From the NCBI GenBank assembly GCA_963812915.1, contig CAWEXB010000005.1, forward strand, positions 1 through 64,000: DNA of 64,000 bases. Direction: 5' to 3'. The DNA comes from JACVRW01 sp963812915 (GTDB lineage: Bacteria > Actinomycetota > Thermoleophilia > Solirubrobacterales > Thermoleophilaceae). The notes beneath the pieces were generated by a model. The model was not told the origin of the DNA. It ran no database searches and saw only the letters and a program-made list of their open reading frames with translations. A program made the translations under genes and the position numbers. Below are positions 42,405 through 51,957 of this stretch, piece by piece. Position 1 is the first letter of the stretch; every line of letters starts with the position of its first letter.

Positions 42405-44573
42405 CTATGCCGCCAGCGCGGCGGGGATCGCGCCCTCGTAGACCTCGCGCAGACGCGACACCGGGATCGAAAGCGCCCCGGCGATCTCGAGCGCGTCGCC
42501 GCCGACGGTCCCGATCACGCGTGCGCCCTCCACGGCCGCCACCGCGCCGGGCGGACCGGCGATCAGAACGCCGCCGGGGCCCTCTCCGAACAGCTCGCGT
42601 TCGCCCTTCACCTCCGAGACCCGGGCCCCGAGGCCGCCGGCCATGCAGCACTCGGCCAGCGCGCACGCCAGCCCGCCCTCGGAGATGTCGTGCGCGGTGG
42701 CCAGCCGCCCCTCGCGCACCGCGAGACGCAGCCGCGCCAGCGCGTCCGCCTGCGCCTGTAGATCGACCCGCGGGAGCCCGGCCGCCAGCCCGCCGCGGAG
42801 CTTCTCGAGCTCCGACCCCTCGAGCGCCGGCGCGAACGGGCCGGCCACGGCCAGGGCGTGGCCCTCCTCCGCGAAGCCGAGCCTGGGCGCGGCCGCGGGA
42901 TCGGGCAGCTTGCCCACCATGCCGACGATCGGCGTCGGGTAGATCGGACCCTCGCCGCTCTCGTTGTACAGGGAGACGTTGCCGCCCACGACCGGCACGC
43001 CCAGCGCCAGGCACGCGTCGCGCAGGCCGTGAACGGCGCGCGTGAGCTGCCAGGCGATGTGCGGCTTCTCGGGATTGCCGAAGTTCAGGCAGTTGGTGAG
43101 CCCGAGCGGCTCGGCGCCGACGCATGCCAGGTTGCGCGCGCATTCGAGCGCGGCCTCGGCGGCGCCGGTGTAGGGGTCACACGCGACGCGCCGGCCGTTG
43201 CCGTCGATCGAGACGGCGAGGGCACCGCCGCCCCCGTCCGGTACGAGCATCAACACCGCGGCGTCCGCCTCGAGCGGGCGCCGCGCGGTGCGCGAGCCGA
43301 CGATCGAGTCGTACTGCTCGAAGACGAAGCGCTTCGACGCCACGTTCGGCGAGCCGAGCAGAGCGAGCAGGGTCTCCTCGGGCCCGGCGCCCGCGGCGAG
43401 CCGCCGCGGGGGGTCGGGGTAGAGCGGCTCCTCAGGGTGCTCAGGTTCGAGGTCGTAGACCGGGCTGTCGTCAACCAGCGCCTCCACGGGCATTTCCGCC
43501 ACCGGCTCGTCGCCGTCGAACACGCGCAGGCGGCGGGTGTCGGTGACCGAGCCGATCGGCGTCGCGCGCACGTCCCAGCGCGCACACACCTCTTGCAGCT
43601 CCTCGAGCCGGTCTGGCTCGACCACGCACAGCATCCGCTCCTGCGACTCCGAGATCATGATCTCGAAGGGCTCCATGTCGGCCTCGCGCAGCGGCACCCG
43701 GGAGACGTCGATGTCGATCCCCACCCCGCCCTTCGAGGCCATCTCCGACGAGGACGACGACAGTCCCGCGGCGCCGAGGTCCTGCAGCGCCCGCAGAGTG
43801 TTCCGCTCGAGCAGGTCGAGGCAGCACTCGATCAGCTTCGACTCTTCGAACGGATCGCCGATCTGCACGCTCGGCCGCTTGGAGGCGTCTTCGTCGGACA
43901 GCTCGGCGCTCGCCAGCACCGACGCGCCGCCGATTCCGTCGCGGCCGGTCCGCGCGCCGAGCAGCACGACGTGGTTCCCCGGCCCGGCCGCCGCACTCCT
44001 GATCAGCCGGTCGCGGCGGGCGATCCCGACGCACATGGCGTTGACCAGGCAGTTCTGCTCGTAGGCGGCCTCGAAATACACCTCGCCACCGACGGTCGGC
44101 ACCCCGACGGAGTTCCCGTACTGACCGATCCCCCTGACCGCCCAGTCGAACAGGTAGCGCGAGCGAGCCGAGTCGAGCTCGCCGAAACGCAGCGAGTCGA
44201 GCACGGCGATCGGCCGCGCACCGACCGCGAAGACGTCGCGCAGGATGCCCCCTACCCCCGTGGCCGCCCCCTGGAATGGCTCGACCGCGCTCGGATGGTT
44301 GTGTGACTCGACCTTGAACGCCACCGCCAGGCCTTCTCCCACGTCGACAACGCCGGCGTTCTCACCCGGGCCCATCAGCAGGTATGGGCCCTCCGTCGGA
44401 AGCTCGCGAAGCAGCTTCTTCGAGTGCTTGTAGGCGCAGTGCTCCGACCACATGAGCGAGAAGACCGCCAGCTCGACCGCGTTCGGCTCCCGGCCGAGTC
44501 GGTCGCAGATGCCCTCGTACTCCGCGTCGGTCAGTCCGAGCTCGAGATGAGGCGCGGTGGCGCTCCCGCTCAC
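42405..44573 (-). CDS. purL: FGAM synthetase subunit II
   Basis: A 722-residue small-type PurL that works with PurS and PurQ to make FGAM. Motifs: FSLMWSEHCAYKHSKKLL, LMGPGENAGVVDVGEGLAVA, FKVESHNHPSAVEPFQGAAT, DLGAAGLSSSSSEMASKGGV, and AHDISEGGLACALAECCMAG near the C-terminus. GTG start overlapping the purQ stop by 4 bp. Confidence 0.97.
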   Translation of the reverse strand: MSGSATAPHLELGLTDAEYEGICDRLGREPNAVELAVFSLMWSEHCAYKHSKKLLRELPTEGPYLLMGPGENAGVVDVGEGLAVAFKVESHNHPSAVEPFQGAATGVGGILRDVFAVGARPIAVLDSLRFGELDSARSRYLFDWAVRGIGQYGNSVGVPTVGGEVYFEAAYEQNCLVNAMCVGIARRDRLIRSAAAGPGNHVVLLGARTGRDGIGGASVLASAELSDEDASKRPSVQIGDPFEESKLIECCLDLLERNTLRALQDLGAAGLSSSSSEMASKGGVGIDIDVSRVPLREADMEPFEIMISESQERMLCVVEPDRLEELQEVCARWDVRATPIGSVTDTRRLRVFDGDEPVAEMPVEALVDDSPVYDLEPEHPEEPLYPDPPRRLAAGAGPEETLLALLGSPNVASKRFVFEQYDSIVGSRTARRPLEADAAVLMLVPDGGGGALAVSIDGNGRRVACDPYTGAAEAALECARNLACVGAEPLGLTNCLNFGNPEKPHIAWQLTRAVHGLRDACLALGVPVVGGNVSLYNESGEGPIYPTPIVGMVGKLPDPAAAPRLGFAEEGHALAVAGPFAPALEGSELEKLRGGLAAGLPRVDLQAQADALARLRLAVREGRLATAHDISEGGLACALAECCMAGGLGARVSEVKGERELFGEGPGGVLIAGPPGAVAAVEGARVIGTVGGDALEIAGALSIPVSRLREVYEGAIPAALAA

Positions 44574-45217
44574 GCGGCGGGAACCATCGCAACCGACTCA
44601 AACAGCCGGCCCCCGTCCGCGGAGCCGGTCAGCGGATCCACCGCGTGCTCGGGATGCGGCATCAGGCCGAGCACGTTGCCGTCCGTGTTGCACACGCCGG
44701 CGATGTCGTTCTGGGCGCCGTTCGGATTCTGCCCCGGGGCGTAGCGCAGGACCACCTGCTCCTGCGGGATGCCCGGCGCGTAGTAGCGCCCGGTGGTGTG
44801 CTTGACCGGCACCGACAGCGAGTCTCCCTTCTCACACCCGCGCGTGAAAGGAGTGTCGGCGTTCTCGACCACGACGTTCACCTGGCGGCACACGAACCGC
44901 AGCGATCGGTTCGGCAGCAGGGCCCCGGGCAGCAGTCCCGCCTCGCAGAGCACCTGGAACCCGTTGCAGATGCCGAGCACCGGGCCACCGGAGCGGGCGA
45001 AGTCGATGACCGACTCCATCAGCGGCGAGAACCGTGCGATCGCTCCCGCCCGCAGGTAGTCGCCGTAGGAGAAGCCTCCCGGGACGATCACGGCGTCCAC
45101 GCCCCCGAGATCGCGGTCCTTGTGCCACAGGAGATCCGCCTCGCCGAAGCGGCGACAGGCGAGCAACGCGTCGATCTCGTCGCAGGACCCTGGGAACCGG
45201 ACCACGCCGAACTTCAT
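44570..45217 (-). CDS. purQ: FGAM synthetase subunit I (glutaminase)
   Basis: A 215-residue class I glutamine amidotransferase that supplies ammonia to PurL. Motifs: MKFGVVRFPGSCDEIDALLA, VIVPGGFSYGDYLRAGAIAR, nucleophile Cys in VLGICNGFQVLCEAGLLPGA, and the His-Glu pair near the end in LGLMPHPEHAVDPLTG. The ATG at 45217 overlaps the purS stop (ATGA); a longer frame at 45271 runs into purS and is rejected. Confidence 0.97.
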   Translation of the reverse strand: MKFGVVRFPGSCDEIDALLACRRFGEADLLWHKDRDLGGVDAVIVPGGFSYGDYLRAGAIARFSPLMESVIDFARSGGPVLGICNGFQVLCEAGLLPGALLPNRSLRFVCRQVNVVVENADTPFTRGCEKGDSLSVPVKHTTGRYYAPGIPQEQVVLRYAPGQNPNGAQNDIAGVCNTDGNVLGLMPHPEHAVDPLTGSADGGRLFESVAMVPAA

Positions 45218-45435
45218 GCCTCGACTACCTCGTAGTCCTCGATCAGCGGGTTGGCTAGAAGCCGCTCGCACATCTCAGGCACCTCCGACGGATCGTCCAC
45301 ATCGAGTTCGACCAGGCGACCGACGTGCACGTTGCTCACGCCGCTGAAGCCGAGCGCGGGCAGCGCCTGCTCTACCGCCTGGCCCTGCGGGTCAAGGATG
45401 CCCTCCTTCGGCCTAATCAGAACACGCGCTCTCAC
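45214..45435 (-). CDS. purS: FGAM synthetase subunit PurS
   Basis: A 73-residue small subunit that bridges PurL and PurQ: RARVLIRPKEGILDPQGQAV, EQALPALGFSGVSNVHVGRL, VELDVDDP. GTG start overlapping the purC stop by 4 bp. Confidence 0.95.
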   Translation of the reverse strand: MRARVLIRPKEGILDPQGQAVEQALPALGFSGVSNVHVGRLVELDVDDPSEVPEMCERLLANPLIEDYEVVEA

Positions 45436-46292
45436 GGCAAGGCCGCCAGCCAGCGTTCGAGAGGCTCGCCGGCGACGCGCTCGTAGGCCTCCAGGTAGCG
45501 GGCCCGTGTCCCCTCCACCACCTCGTCCGGGATGGGCGGCGCCGGGGGCGTCTTGTCCCAGCCGGAGGCGGTGGCCCAGTCACGCACGTACTGCTTGTCG
45601 AAGCTTGGCTGCGAGCGGCCGGGCTCGTAACCGTCGGCCGGCCAGAAGCGAGACGAGTCGGGAGTCATGACCTCGTCGCCGAGCACGAGCGTCCCGTCCG
45701 GCCGGTGGCCGAACTCGAACTTGGTGTCGGCGAGGATGATGCCGCGCTCGAGCGCGTGCCGCGCCCCACGCTCGTAGAGGTCGATCGAGATTCGTCGCAG
45801 CGCCTCCGCCAGTCCGCGGTCGCCCACGATCTCGGCCATCCGCTCGAAATCTATGTTCTCGTCGTGGTCGCCGAGCTCCGCCTTGGTGGCGGGCGTGAAG
45901 ATCGGCTCCGCGAGCTTCTCGGATTCCCGCAGACCCGCGGGCAGCTCCACCCCGCACACGGCCCCCGTCGACTGGTACTCCTTCCAACCCGAGCCGGTGA
46001 TGTAGCCGCGGACCACGCACTCCACCGGCACCATCTCGAGCCGTTCGACCAGCATCGCGCGCCCGCGGTGGGCGTCCGGCACGTCGGTGAGTGACACCAT
46101 GTGGTTCGGGCAGATGTCGGCGGTCTGCTCGAGCCAGAACGCCGTCAGCCCGGTCAGCACCTTCCCCTTGTCGGGGATCGGCGTGGGGTGCACCACGTCG
46201 TAGGTCGAGATGCGGTCGGACGCGACGAGCAGCAGGCGATCATCGCCCGCCGCATAGATATCGCGGACCTTCCCCTGGGACACGAGGCTCAC
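45432..46292 (-). CDS. purC: SAICAR synthase
   Basis: A 286-residue enzyme joining CAIR and aspartate with ATP. Motifs: QGKVRDIYAAGDDRLLLVAS, DRISTYDVVHPTPIPDKGKV, VECVVRGYITGSGWKEYQST, IILADTKFEFGHRPDGTLVL, GDEVMTPDSSRFWPADGYEP. It is the first gene of the purC-S-Q-L-F block; a 146-bp divergent region (46293-46438) separates it from the PKD-protein gene and must hold the promoter. Confidence 0.97.
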   Translation of the reverse strand: MSLVSQGKVRDIYAAGDDRLLLVASDRISTYDVVHPTPIPDKGKVLTGLTAFWLEQTADICPNHMVSLTDVPDAHRGRAMLVERLEMVPVECVVRGYITGSGWKEYQSTGAVCGVELPAGLRESEKLAEPIFTPATKAELGDHDENIDFERMAEIVGDRGLAEALRRISIDLYERGARHALERGIILADTKFEFGHRPDGTLVLGDEVMTPDSSRFWPADGYEPGRSQPSFDKQYVRDWATASGWDKTPPAPPIPDEVVEGTRARYLEAYERVAGEPLERWLAALP

Positions 46293-46438
46293 AGCCTGAG
46301 GCTAACAACGCGACCGGATCGGTGGCCGCGCCCTCAAACGAGTACGAAGAACGTGCCAAGTTTGCGTCGGCACCGTCGGAAGTGACAAGATTGTTCATTC
46401 CGCCTCGCACCTGGCCCATCGGAGACTCGACCTTGCCC

Positions 46439-48433
46439 ATGAGCGTCGCGCGACGGGGACTCCTCGCGATCGCGCTCACCTTTGCCGCCTCGCTGGCGCT
46501 GGCGCAGGCAGCCGGCGCAGCGCGAACCGTGTACTTCGCCGACCCGGCCGCCGACGCGATCGCCCAGTTCGCGGTAGGCGATCAAGGCACGCTGACGCCG
46601 CTCGAATCGGGGTCGGTCGAAGCCGACCGCCCCCTTCGCCTCGCGATGACGCCGGAGGGCGACGATCTCTACGCGACGGCGGACGACGGCATCCTCCAGT
46701 ACCACGTCGCCGACGACGGCGCTCTGACGCCGAAGTCGCCGGCGCGCCGTGCCGCCTCCGGCCTCCCGTACTCGATCGCGATCCACCCGGACGGCGCAAG
46801 CGCGTACGTGACCGATCTGCGCGAGGACAGGGTGCTTCAGTACGACATCGGCGGTGGCGGTCAGCTCGAGCCCAAGGATCCCGCCGCCGTACCCGCGGGA
46901 GACTTTCCGACGGGCGTCGCGATCAGACCGAACGGTCAGACGGCCTATGCGCTCGTCAGGGGCGGAATCGCGGTCTTCGACGTCGGCGCGGCCGGCGTGC
47001 TCCTCCGGCGCCCCGGGCTCGTCCGGGTGCCCCGGTCCAGCCCGATGGACTTGGCCCTCACCCCCGACGGGCTTCACCTCTACGCGACCTCGCTCGACGG
47101 ACGCGTGCTGCAGTTCGACGTGGGCGGCGACGGCACCCCTGTCCCGAAGTCGCCCGGCGAGCTCGATCTGGGGCGCGGCACGAGGCCGGTCGGCATCGCC
47201 GTGGTTCCAGACGGCTCCGCGGTATATGTGGCGAGTCGAGGCTCCGAGGAGGAGGAGGAGGACGAGGACGAGGACGAGGACGACGACGACGACCGGGGGG
47301 GCGTGTTTGCCTTCGCGGTCGGCTCCGATGGGAGCCTGGCGCCCGCCGGAACGCCGGCGCCCGCGGTCACGAGGTCGGGGCTCTGGTTCCTCACCGCCAG
47401 CCCGGACGGCAAGAGCCTGTTCGCGGCCGGCGGCGACGGCCACCTGTTCGACCTCCTCCCGGGCGCCTCGCTGACTCCAAAGGCCACGCCCTCCGTCGAC
47501 CTAAGGGGCGCCTTCGGCCTCGTGGTGAGCCCGAACCAGGCGCCCGTCGCGGGCTTCAGCGCCATCCCCGGGACGGCCGGCGCCCCCACCCAGTTCGACG
47601 CCTCCTCGGCGGTCGACCCGGACGGCCGGATCGTCCGCTACGACTGGGACTTCGGCGACGGCACGATCCTGCCGGACGGCGGCCCCACACCGAGCCACGT
47701 TTACACGAGCCCCGGCGACTACACGGCCTCGCTCGTCGTCACCGACAACGAGGGCGCGTCCACCAGCACGATCTTCACGGGCGGCACGGTGCTGGGCAAC
47801 GGCCGCTCCGTGGCCCTGGCGAGACTGCGGATCCAGGTGCGGCCCGCGGCCGCCGCGCTGCCGCCTTCACCGCTCGCGCCGCTGGCACAGGGCCAACCCC
47901 TGCGGCCCGACCTCGGCGAGACCCTGCTCGCTGAGCCCGTCTCCGGGCGGATCCGCGTCCGCCTGCCCGGGGAGGAGAACTTCCAGCCGCTCGCCGAGAT
48001 CGAGGAGCTGCCGATGGGGTCCACGATCGACGCCCGACGCGGCCGTGTCGAGGTGACCACCGTGCGCGACCGTCGCAACCAGCTCCAGGACGGCCGCTTC
48101 CACGCCGGCGTCTTCAGGGTTCGCCAGCGCGCCAGGGACCGATTCGTCACCGAGCTCGTTCTGAGCGAGCGCCTCCGGCGGTGCCCGCCCGGCCGCGGCG
48201 CGAGCGCCTCGCGCACGGCCAGGCGCCGGCTCTGGGGCGACGGCAATGGCCGCTTCCGCTCCCGCGGGCGCTACTCGTCCGCCGCCGTCCGCGGCACCCG
48301 CTGGCTCGTCGAGGACAGCTGCGACGGCACGCTCACCCGCGTCCGACAGGGAGTGGTGGCGGTGGTCGACTTCGCCCGCGACAGGCGGATCATCCTCAGA
48401 CGCGGCGAGCGCTATCTCGCTGGGCCTCCGTAG
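46439..48433 (+). CDS. secreted beta-propeller / PKD / FecR-like protein
   Basis: A 664-residue exported protein. The signal peptide is RRGLLAIALTFAASLALAQA. Residues 30-350 form a YVTN/lactonase-like propeller built from repeats of about 45 residues (TVYFADPAADAIAQFAVGDQ; LYATADDGILQYHVADDGAL; AYVTDLREDRVLQYDIGGGG). An acidic run of about 18 Glu/Asp interrupts one blade near residue 262-280. A PKD domain follows (FDASSAVDPDGRIVRYDWDF; PSHVYTSPGDYTASLVVTDN). The C-terminal part resembles FecR-type domains (IEELPMGSTIDARRGRVEVT). Probably cell-surface or extracellular. GGAGA lies 12 bp before the ATG. The 3' end overlaps the cyclase gene by 38 bp. Confidence 0.8.
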   Translation: MSVARRGLLAIALTFAASLALAQAAGAARTVYFADPAADAIAQFAVGDQGTLTPLESGSVEADRPLRLAMTPEGDDLYATADDGILQYHVADDGALTPKSPARRAASGLPYSIAIHPDGASAYVTDLREDRVLQYDIGGGGQLEPKDPAAVPAGDFPTGVAIRPNGQTAYALVRGGIAVFDVGAAGVLLRRPGLVRVPRSSPMDLALTPDGLHLYATSLDGRVLQFDVGGDGTPVPKSPGELDLGRGTRPVGIAVVPDGSAVYVASRGSEEEEEDEDEDEDDDDDRGGVFAFAVGSDGSLAPAGTPAPAVTRSGLWFLTASPDGKSLFAAGGDGHLFDLLPGASLTPKATPSVDLRGAFGLVVSPNQAPVAGFSAIPGTAGAPTQFDASSAVDPDGRIVRYDWDFGDGTILPDGGPTPSHVYTSPGDYTASLVVTDNEGASTSTIFTGGTVLGNGRSVALARLRIQVRPAAAALPPSPLAPLAQGQPLRPDLGETLLAEPVSGRIRVRLPGEENFQPLAEIEELPMGSTIDARRGRVEVTTVRDRRNQLQDGRFHAGVFRVRQRARDRFVTELVLSERLRRCPPGRGASASRTARRRLWGDGNGRFRSRGRYSSAAVRGTRWLVEDSCDGTLTRVRQGVVAVVDFARDRRIILRRGERYLAGPP

Positions 48434-50220
48434 CCGGCGCCGAAGCGTCGGCCGGGATGGTCCAGATAACGACCTTCGCGCGTCGACCGCGAATCTCGAG
48501 CTCCTCGACGTGCTCGAGGTCCGGGTGGGCGCCCACCAGCATCAGTCGCGTCGATTCCGACAGATAGATGGTGTGCGCGGTGCCCTTGGTCATCCCCTCT
48601 ATCCGCGACGCGGTGTTGGTGGTGTCTCCGATCACCGTGTACTCGAGCCGTCTCTCCGATCCGACGTTGCCCGCCATGACGGCGCCGCTGTTCAGTCCGA
48701 TACCGATGCGGAAGCCGTCGCCGAGTTCCTCCGAGCGCAGCCAGTCGTTGAATCGATCGAGCGCCGGGCCGGCCATCTCGCGCGCCGCTGCAAGAGCGCG
48801 GTCGGCGTGGTCGTCCACGGGGATGGGTGCCCCGAACACGGCCATGATGCCGTCGCCCATGAACGTCACGAGCGTGCCGCCGTGCTTCAGGATCACGTCG
48901 GTCATCGAGGTCAGATAGCGGTTCAGGACGTCGATCACGATCTCCGGGGAGCGCGTCTCCGAGAAGCCGGTGAAGCCGCGGACGTCGCTGAACAGGACGG
49001 TCACGAGCTCACGCTCGCCGCCGAGCCGCAGGTCCTTGTCCACGTTCTTTAGCACCTCGTCGACCACCGGCTCCGGCACGAAGCGGGAGAAGACGTCGCG
49101 AACCCGCTCCCGCTCGAAGGCGTCGAGCACGAGGCTTATTGCGAGCGCCCCCACCACGCCGACCACCAGCGACGCCAGCGGATACAGGAACGAGACGATC
49201 AGTCCGCTGTTGAACGCCAGCTGGACGGCCACCGCGTAGAGCGCCGCCAGCAGCACGCCGCAGATGGCCGCGCGCAGCGGCCCGAGCGCTAGCGCGATCC
49301 CCGGACCGATCAGCCCGAGCAGCACGATCAGCGCCACGTTGAGCGCGCCCGGGGCGGTCTGGAGCGGAAAGTCCTCCAGGATGGTGGCGATCGCATTCGC
49401 CTGGATCTCTGGACCCGACATCGGGGCGTCACCGCCCACCGCCGTCGGATGCACGTCCTGGAGCGACGGCGCCGTGGCCCCGATCACCACGATCTTGTCG
49501 CGGAAGAAGTCCGGCGGCGTGCGCCCCTCGAGCAGGCGCGAGAAAGGCACCGACTCGACCGTCCCCGGCGGCCCCCGGAAGTCGATCCACTCGAGGCTCT
49601 CCCGCACGGGCAGCCGGCGGCCGCGGAACTCCTCGGCCGCCACGACGGCGAAGCTCTCGAGGCCCTCGACGGCGTACGGCTGTCGGCGGATCACGCCGTC
49701 CGAGTCGTTGACGTAGTTGCTGCTGCCCGCCCGGGCGCCCGTCTCGCGCAGGACCTGGTCGCCCCCGAAGACGTTCGTCTGCCCGCCCTGCCCCACCTCG
49801 GTTGTGGCGAGCACCACGCCGTCCGCCCGGTCGACCGCGCTGATGAGGGCGTTGTCCTCTGACGGCCGGGTCGGCTCGGTGAACTGGATGTCGTACGCGA
49901 TCACGCGCGCCCCCGCACGGCGAAGTCGGTCGATCGCGTCTGCGTGAAGTGAACGCGGGAAGGGCCATGCCTGGTTGAGCTCGTTGAAGCTGACGTCGTC
50001 GACCTCGACCACGACGACGTCAGCCGGAGCGCGCCACGTCACCGCGGATCTCGAACCGCGCATCGATCGTGTCGAGCTCGGGACCGTCGAGCAGGTCGAG
50101 GCCGTAGGCGGTGAGCACGAGCCCGATCAGGATCAGCGCGTTGACGACGAAGAGGCCGAGCCGGAGCCGGCGGATCGAACGTCGCGGCGAGCCGGTCGCG
50201 GGCGGAAGCGACTCCTCCAT
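48396..50220 (-). pseudogene. CHASE2-domain adenylate/guanylate cyclase, frameshifted as read
   Basis: From ATG 50220: cytoplasmic tail, first helix (LGLFVVNALILIGLVLTAYG) and the start of the CHASE2 sensor (DTIDARFEIRGDVAR), then a stop. The +1 frame carries the rest: ADVVVVEVDDVSFNELNQAW, IVVIGATAPSLQDVHPT, three helices (near residues 245-335), and a class III cyclase domain with VTVLFSDVRGFTGFSETRSP, FMGDGIMAVFGAPI and IGDTTNTASRIEGMTK. Removing one base near 50028 restores RGDVARPADVVVVEVDD. The product would make cAMP or cGMP in answer to an outside signal. Confidence 0.82.
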
Positions 50221-50296
50221 CTGTGCACAGTCTCACGCATGGCCCTATTGCCCTAAATACCCCCGGGTTTGGTGCCTATGTAGCCTCTCTGGGGCC

Positions 50297-50578
50297 ATGA
50301 CGTACGTCATCGCCGGCAGTTGCATCAAGGACGACTCCTGCATAGAGGTCTGCCCCGTCGACTGCATACACCCGAAGCCCGGGGCGGCCGACTTCGAGAC
50401 TGCGGAGCAGCTCTACATCGATCCCGAGGTCTGTATCGACTGCGACGCCTGCGTAGAGGCCTGCCCGGTCGACGCGATCTTCGCCGACTTCGAGGTCCCC
50501 GAGAAGTTCGACTACGCGCTCGACCTCAACGCTGAGTTCTTCGCCGAGCAGAGCACCGCCGAGCGGACCGCCGCGTGA
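50297..50578 (+). CDS. ferredoxin, 7Fe/8Fe type
   Basis: A 93-residue electron carrier: MTYVIAGSCIKDDSCIEVCP with VDCIHPKPGAADF, and the second cluster motif CIDCDACVEACPVDAI. The first half has CxxxxxCxxxCP spacing typical of a 3Fe-4S/4Fe-4S FdxA-type ferredoxin; the second is a regular CxxCxxCxxxCP. It lies directly before the reductase, a common pair. Confidence 0.95.
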   Translation: MTYVIAGSCIKDDSCIEVCPVDCIHPKPGAADFETAEQLYIDPEVCIDCDACVEACPVDAIFADFEVPEKFDYALDLNAEFFAEQSTAERTAA

Positions 50579-50598
50579 TGGAAAGGAGGGGACCGCGA

Positions 50599-51957
50599 GT
50601 GGCGATCGTCGGCGCCGGCCCCGCCGGGGCGTTCGCGGCATCCAGCCTGTTGCGGGCCCGCGGGGACGTGGACATCGACATGCTCGAGCGGCTGCCCACC
50701 CCGTGGGGGCTTCTGCGCGGCGGGGTGGCCCCCGACCACCAGGAGATAAAGCGCCTGGAGGACACGTTCGACCGGCAGACGCTCCGGCGCGGCTGCCGCT
50801 TCCTCGGCAATGTGGAGGTGGGCGTGGACGTCTCGCACTCCGAGCTCAGGCGCCACTACACGGCCGTGATCTACGCCACCGGCGCGCAGACCGACAAGTC
50901 GCTGGGGATCCCCGGCGAGGATCTGCCGGGGAGCTGGGCGGCCACGGAGTTCGTGGCCTGGTACAACGCCCACCCGGACTTCCGCGACCTCGAGTTCGAC
51001 CTGTCGGCGGAGCGGGCCGTCGTTATCGGCAACGGCAACGTCGCGGCGGACGTGACACGCATGCTGACGCTGAGCCCCGATGAGCTCGAGCGCACCGATG
51101 TGGCCGACCACGCCCTCGAGGCGCTGCGGCGCAGCCGCATCGAGGAGGTGATCGTGATCGGCCGGCGCGGTCCCGCGCAGGTTGCGTTTACGAGCGCCGA
51201 GCTGCGCGAGCTGGGGCGCCTCGACGGCGTGGACGTGCGGGTGGACCCCGACGACGTCGAGCTCGATCCGGTGTCGCGCCGCTGGCTTGCGGAGGAGGGC
51301 ACCTTCACCGCGCGCAAGAACGTCGAGCTGCTGCGCGAGTTCGCGGCGAGGCCGGCGAGCGCCGACGCCCGGCGGCGGATCGAGCTCCGCTTCCTCGGCT
51401 CCCCGGTGGAGATCCGCGGGAGCGGCGGAGTCGAGGCGGTCGACGTCCGGCGCAACCAGATCGTGCGGACCGACGACGGCGCCCTTATGGCACGTGCCCT
51501 GGACGAGCCCGTCCAGACGATCGAGTGCGGCCTCGTCCTGCGCTCGGTCGGCTACCGGGCGGTGCCGCTGCCGGACGTGCCCTTCGACGAGCGCCACTTC
51601 GTGCTCCCAAACGAGCGCGGCCGGGTGCGCGCGCCGGATGGCGAGCCGCTCCCCGGCGTCTACGCGGTGGGCTGGATCAAGCGCGGCCCCACCGGGATCC
51701 TCGGCACCAACAAGCGCGACGCCGAGGAGACCGTGAGCTGCCTGGTGGCGGACCTCGGCGCGGAAGCGCTGCCGGAGCCGCAAGACCCCGGTCGCGACCA
51801 GATCGACGCGCTGCTCGCCGACCGCAACTCGGACGTGGTCACGGTCGAGGGCTGGCGCGCGATCGACGGCCACGAGCTCGAGCGCGGGCGGGGCGAGCTG
51901 CGACCGAGGGTCAAGCTTGCGTCCCGCGACGAGCTGCTGGCCTCGGCCTCCTCCTAG
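50599..51957 (+). CDS. fprA: ferredoxin-NADP reductase, FprA type
   Basis: A 452-residue flavoprotein of the adrenodoxin-reductase-like class, moving electrons between NADPH and ferredoxin. FAD site RVAIVGAGPAGAFAASSLLR near the N-terminus; TPWGLLRGGVAPDHQEIKRL; NADP site AVVIGNGNVAADVTRML; C-terminal YAVGWIKRGPTGILGTNKRD. The GTG at 50599 was chosen because AGGAGG lies 7-8 bases upstream; the frame is open further back to 50575 but would bypass that site. It starts 20 bp after the ferredoxin gene. Its stop overlaps the convergent purB stop by 4 bp. Confidence 0.93.
   Translation: MAIVGAGPAGAFAASSLLRARGDVDIDMLERLPTPWGLLRGGVAPDHQEIKRLEDTFDRQTLRRGCRFLGNVEVGVDVSHSELRRHYTAVIYATGAQTDKSLGIPGEDLPGSWAATEFVAWYNAHPDFRDLEFDLSAERAVVIGNGNVAADVTRMLTLSPDELERTDVADHALEALRRSRIEEVIVIGRRGPAQVAFTSAELRELGRLDGVDVRVDPDDVELDPVSRRWLAEEGTFTARKNVELLREFAARPASADARRRIELRFLGSPVEIRGSGGVEAVDVRRNQIVRTDDGALMARALDEPVQTIECGLVLRSVGYRAVPLPDVPFDERHFVLPNERGRVRAPDGEPLPGVYAVGWIKRGPTGILGTNKRDAEETVSCLVADLGAEALPEPQDPGRDQIDALLADRNSDVVTVEGWRAIDGHELERGRGELRPRVKLASRDELLASASS

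Noticed and set aside
46091..46438. upstream extension of the PKD-protein frame
   Set aside because: Antisense to purC and without a signal peptide; the ATG at 46439 begins a clear signal peptide.
47250..47295. GAGGAG/GACGAC tract looking like a tandem repeat array
   Set aside because: It is in frame and codes for a Glu/Asp run; no spacers, so not CRISPR. No CRISPR array or cas gene was seen anywhere in the window.
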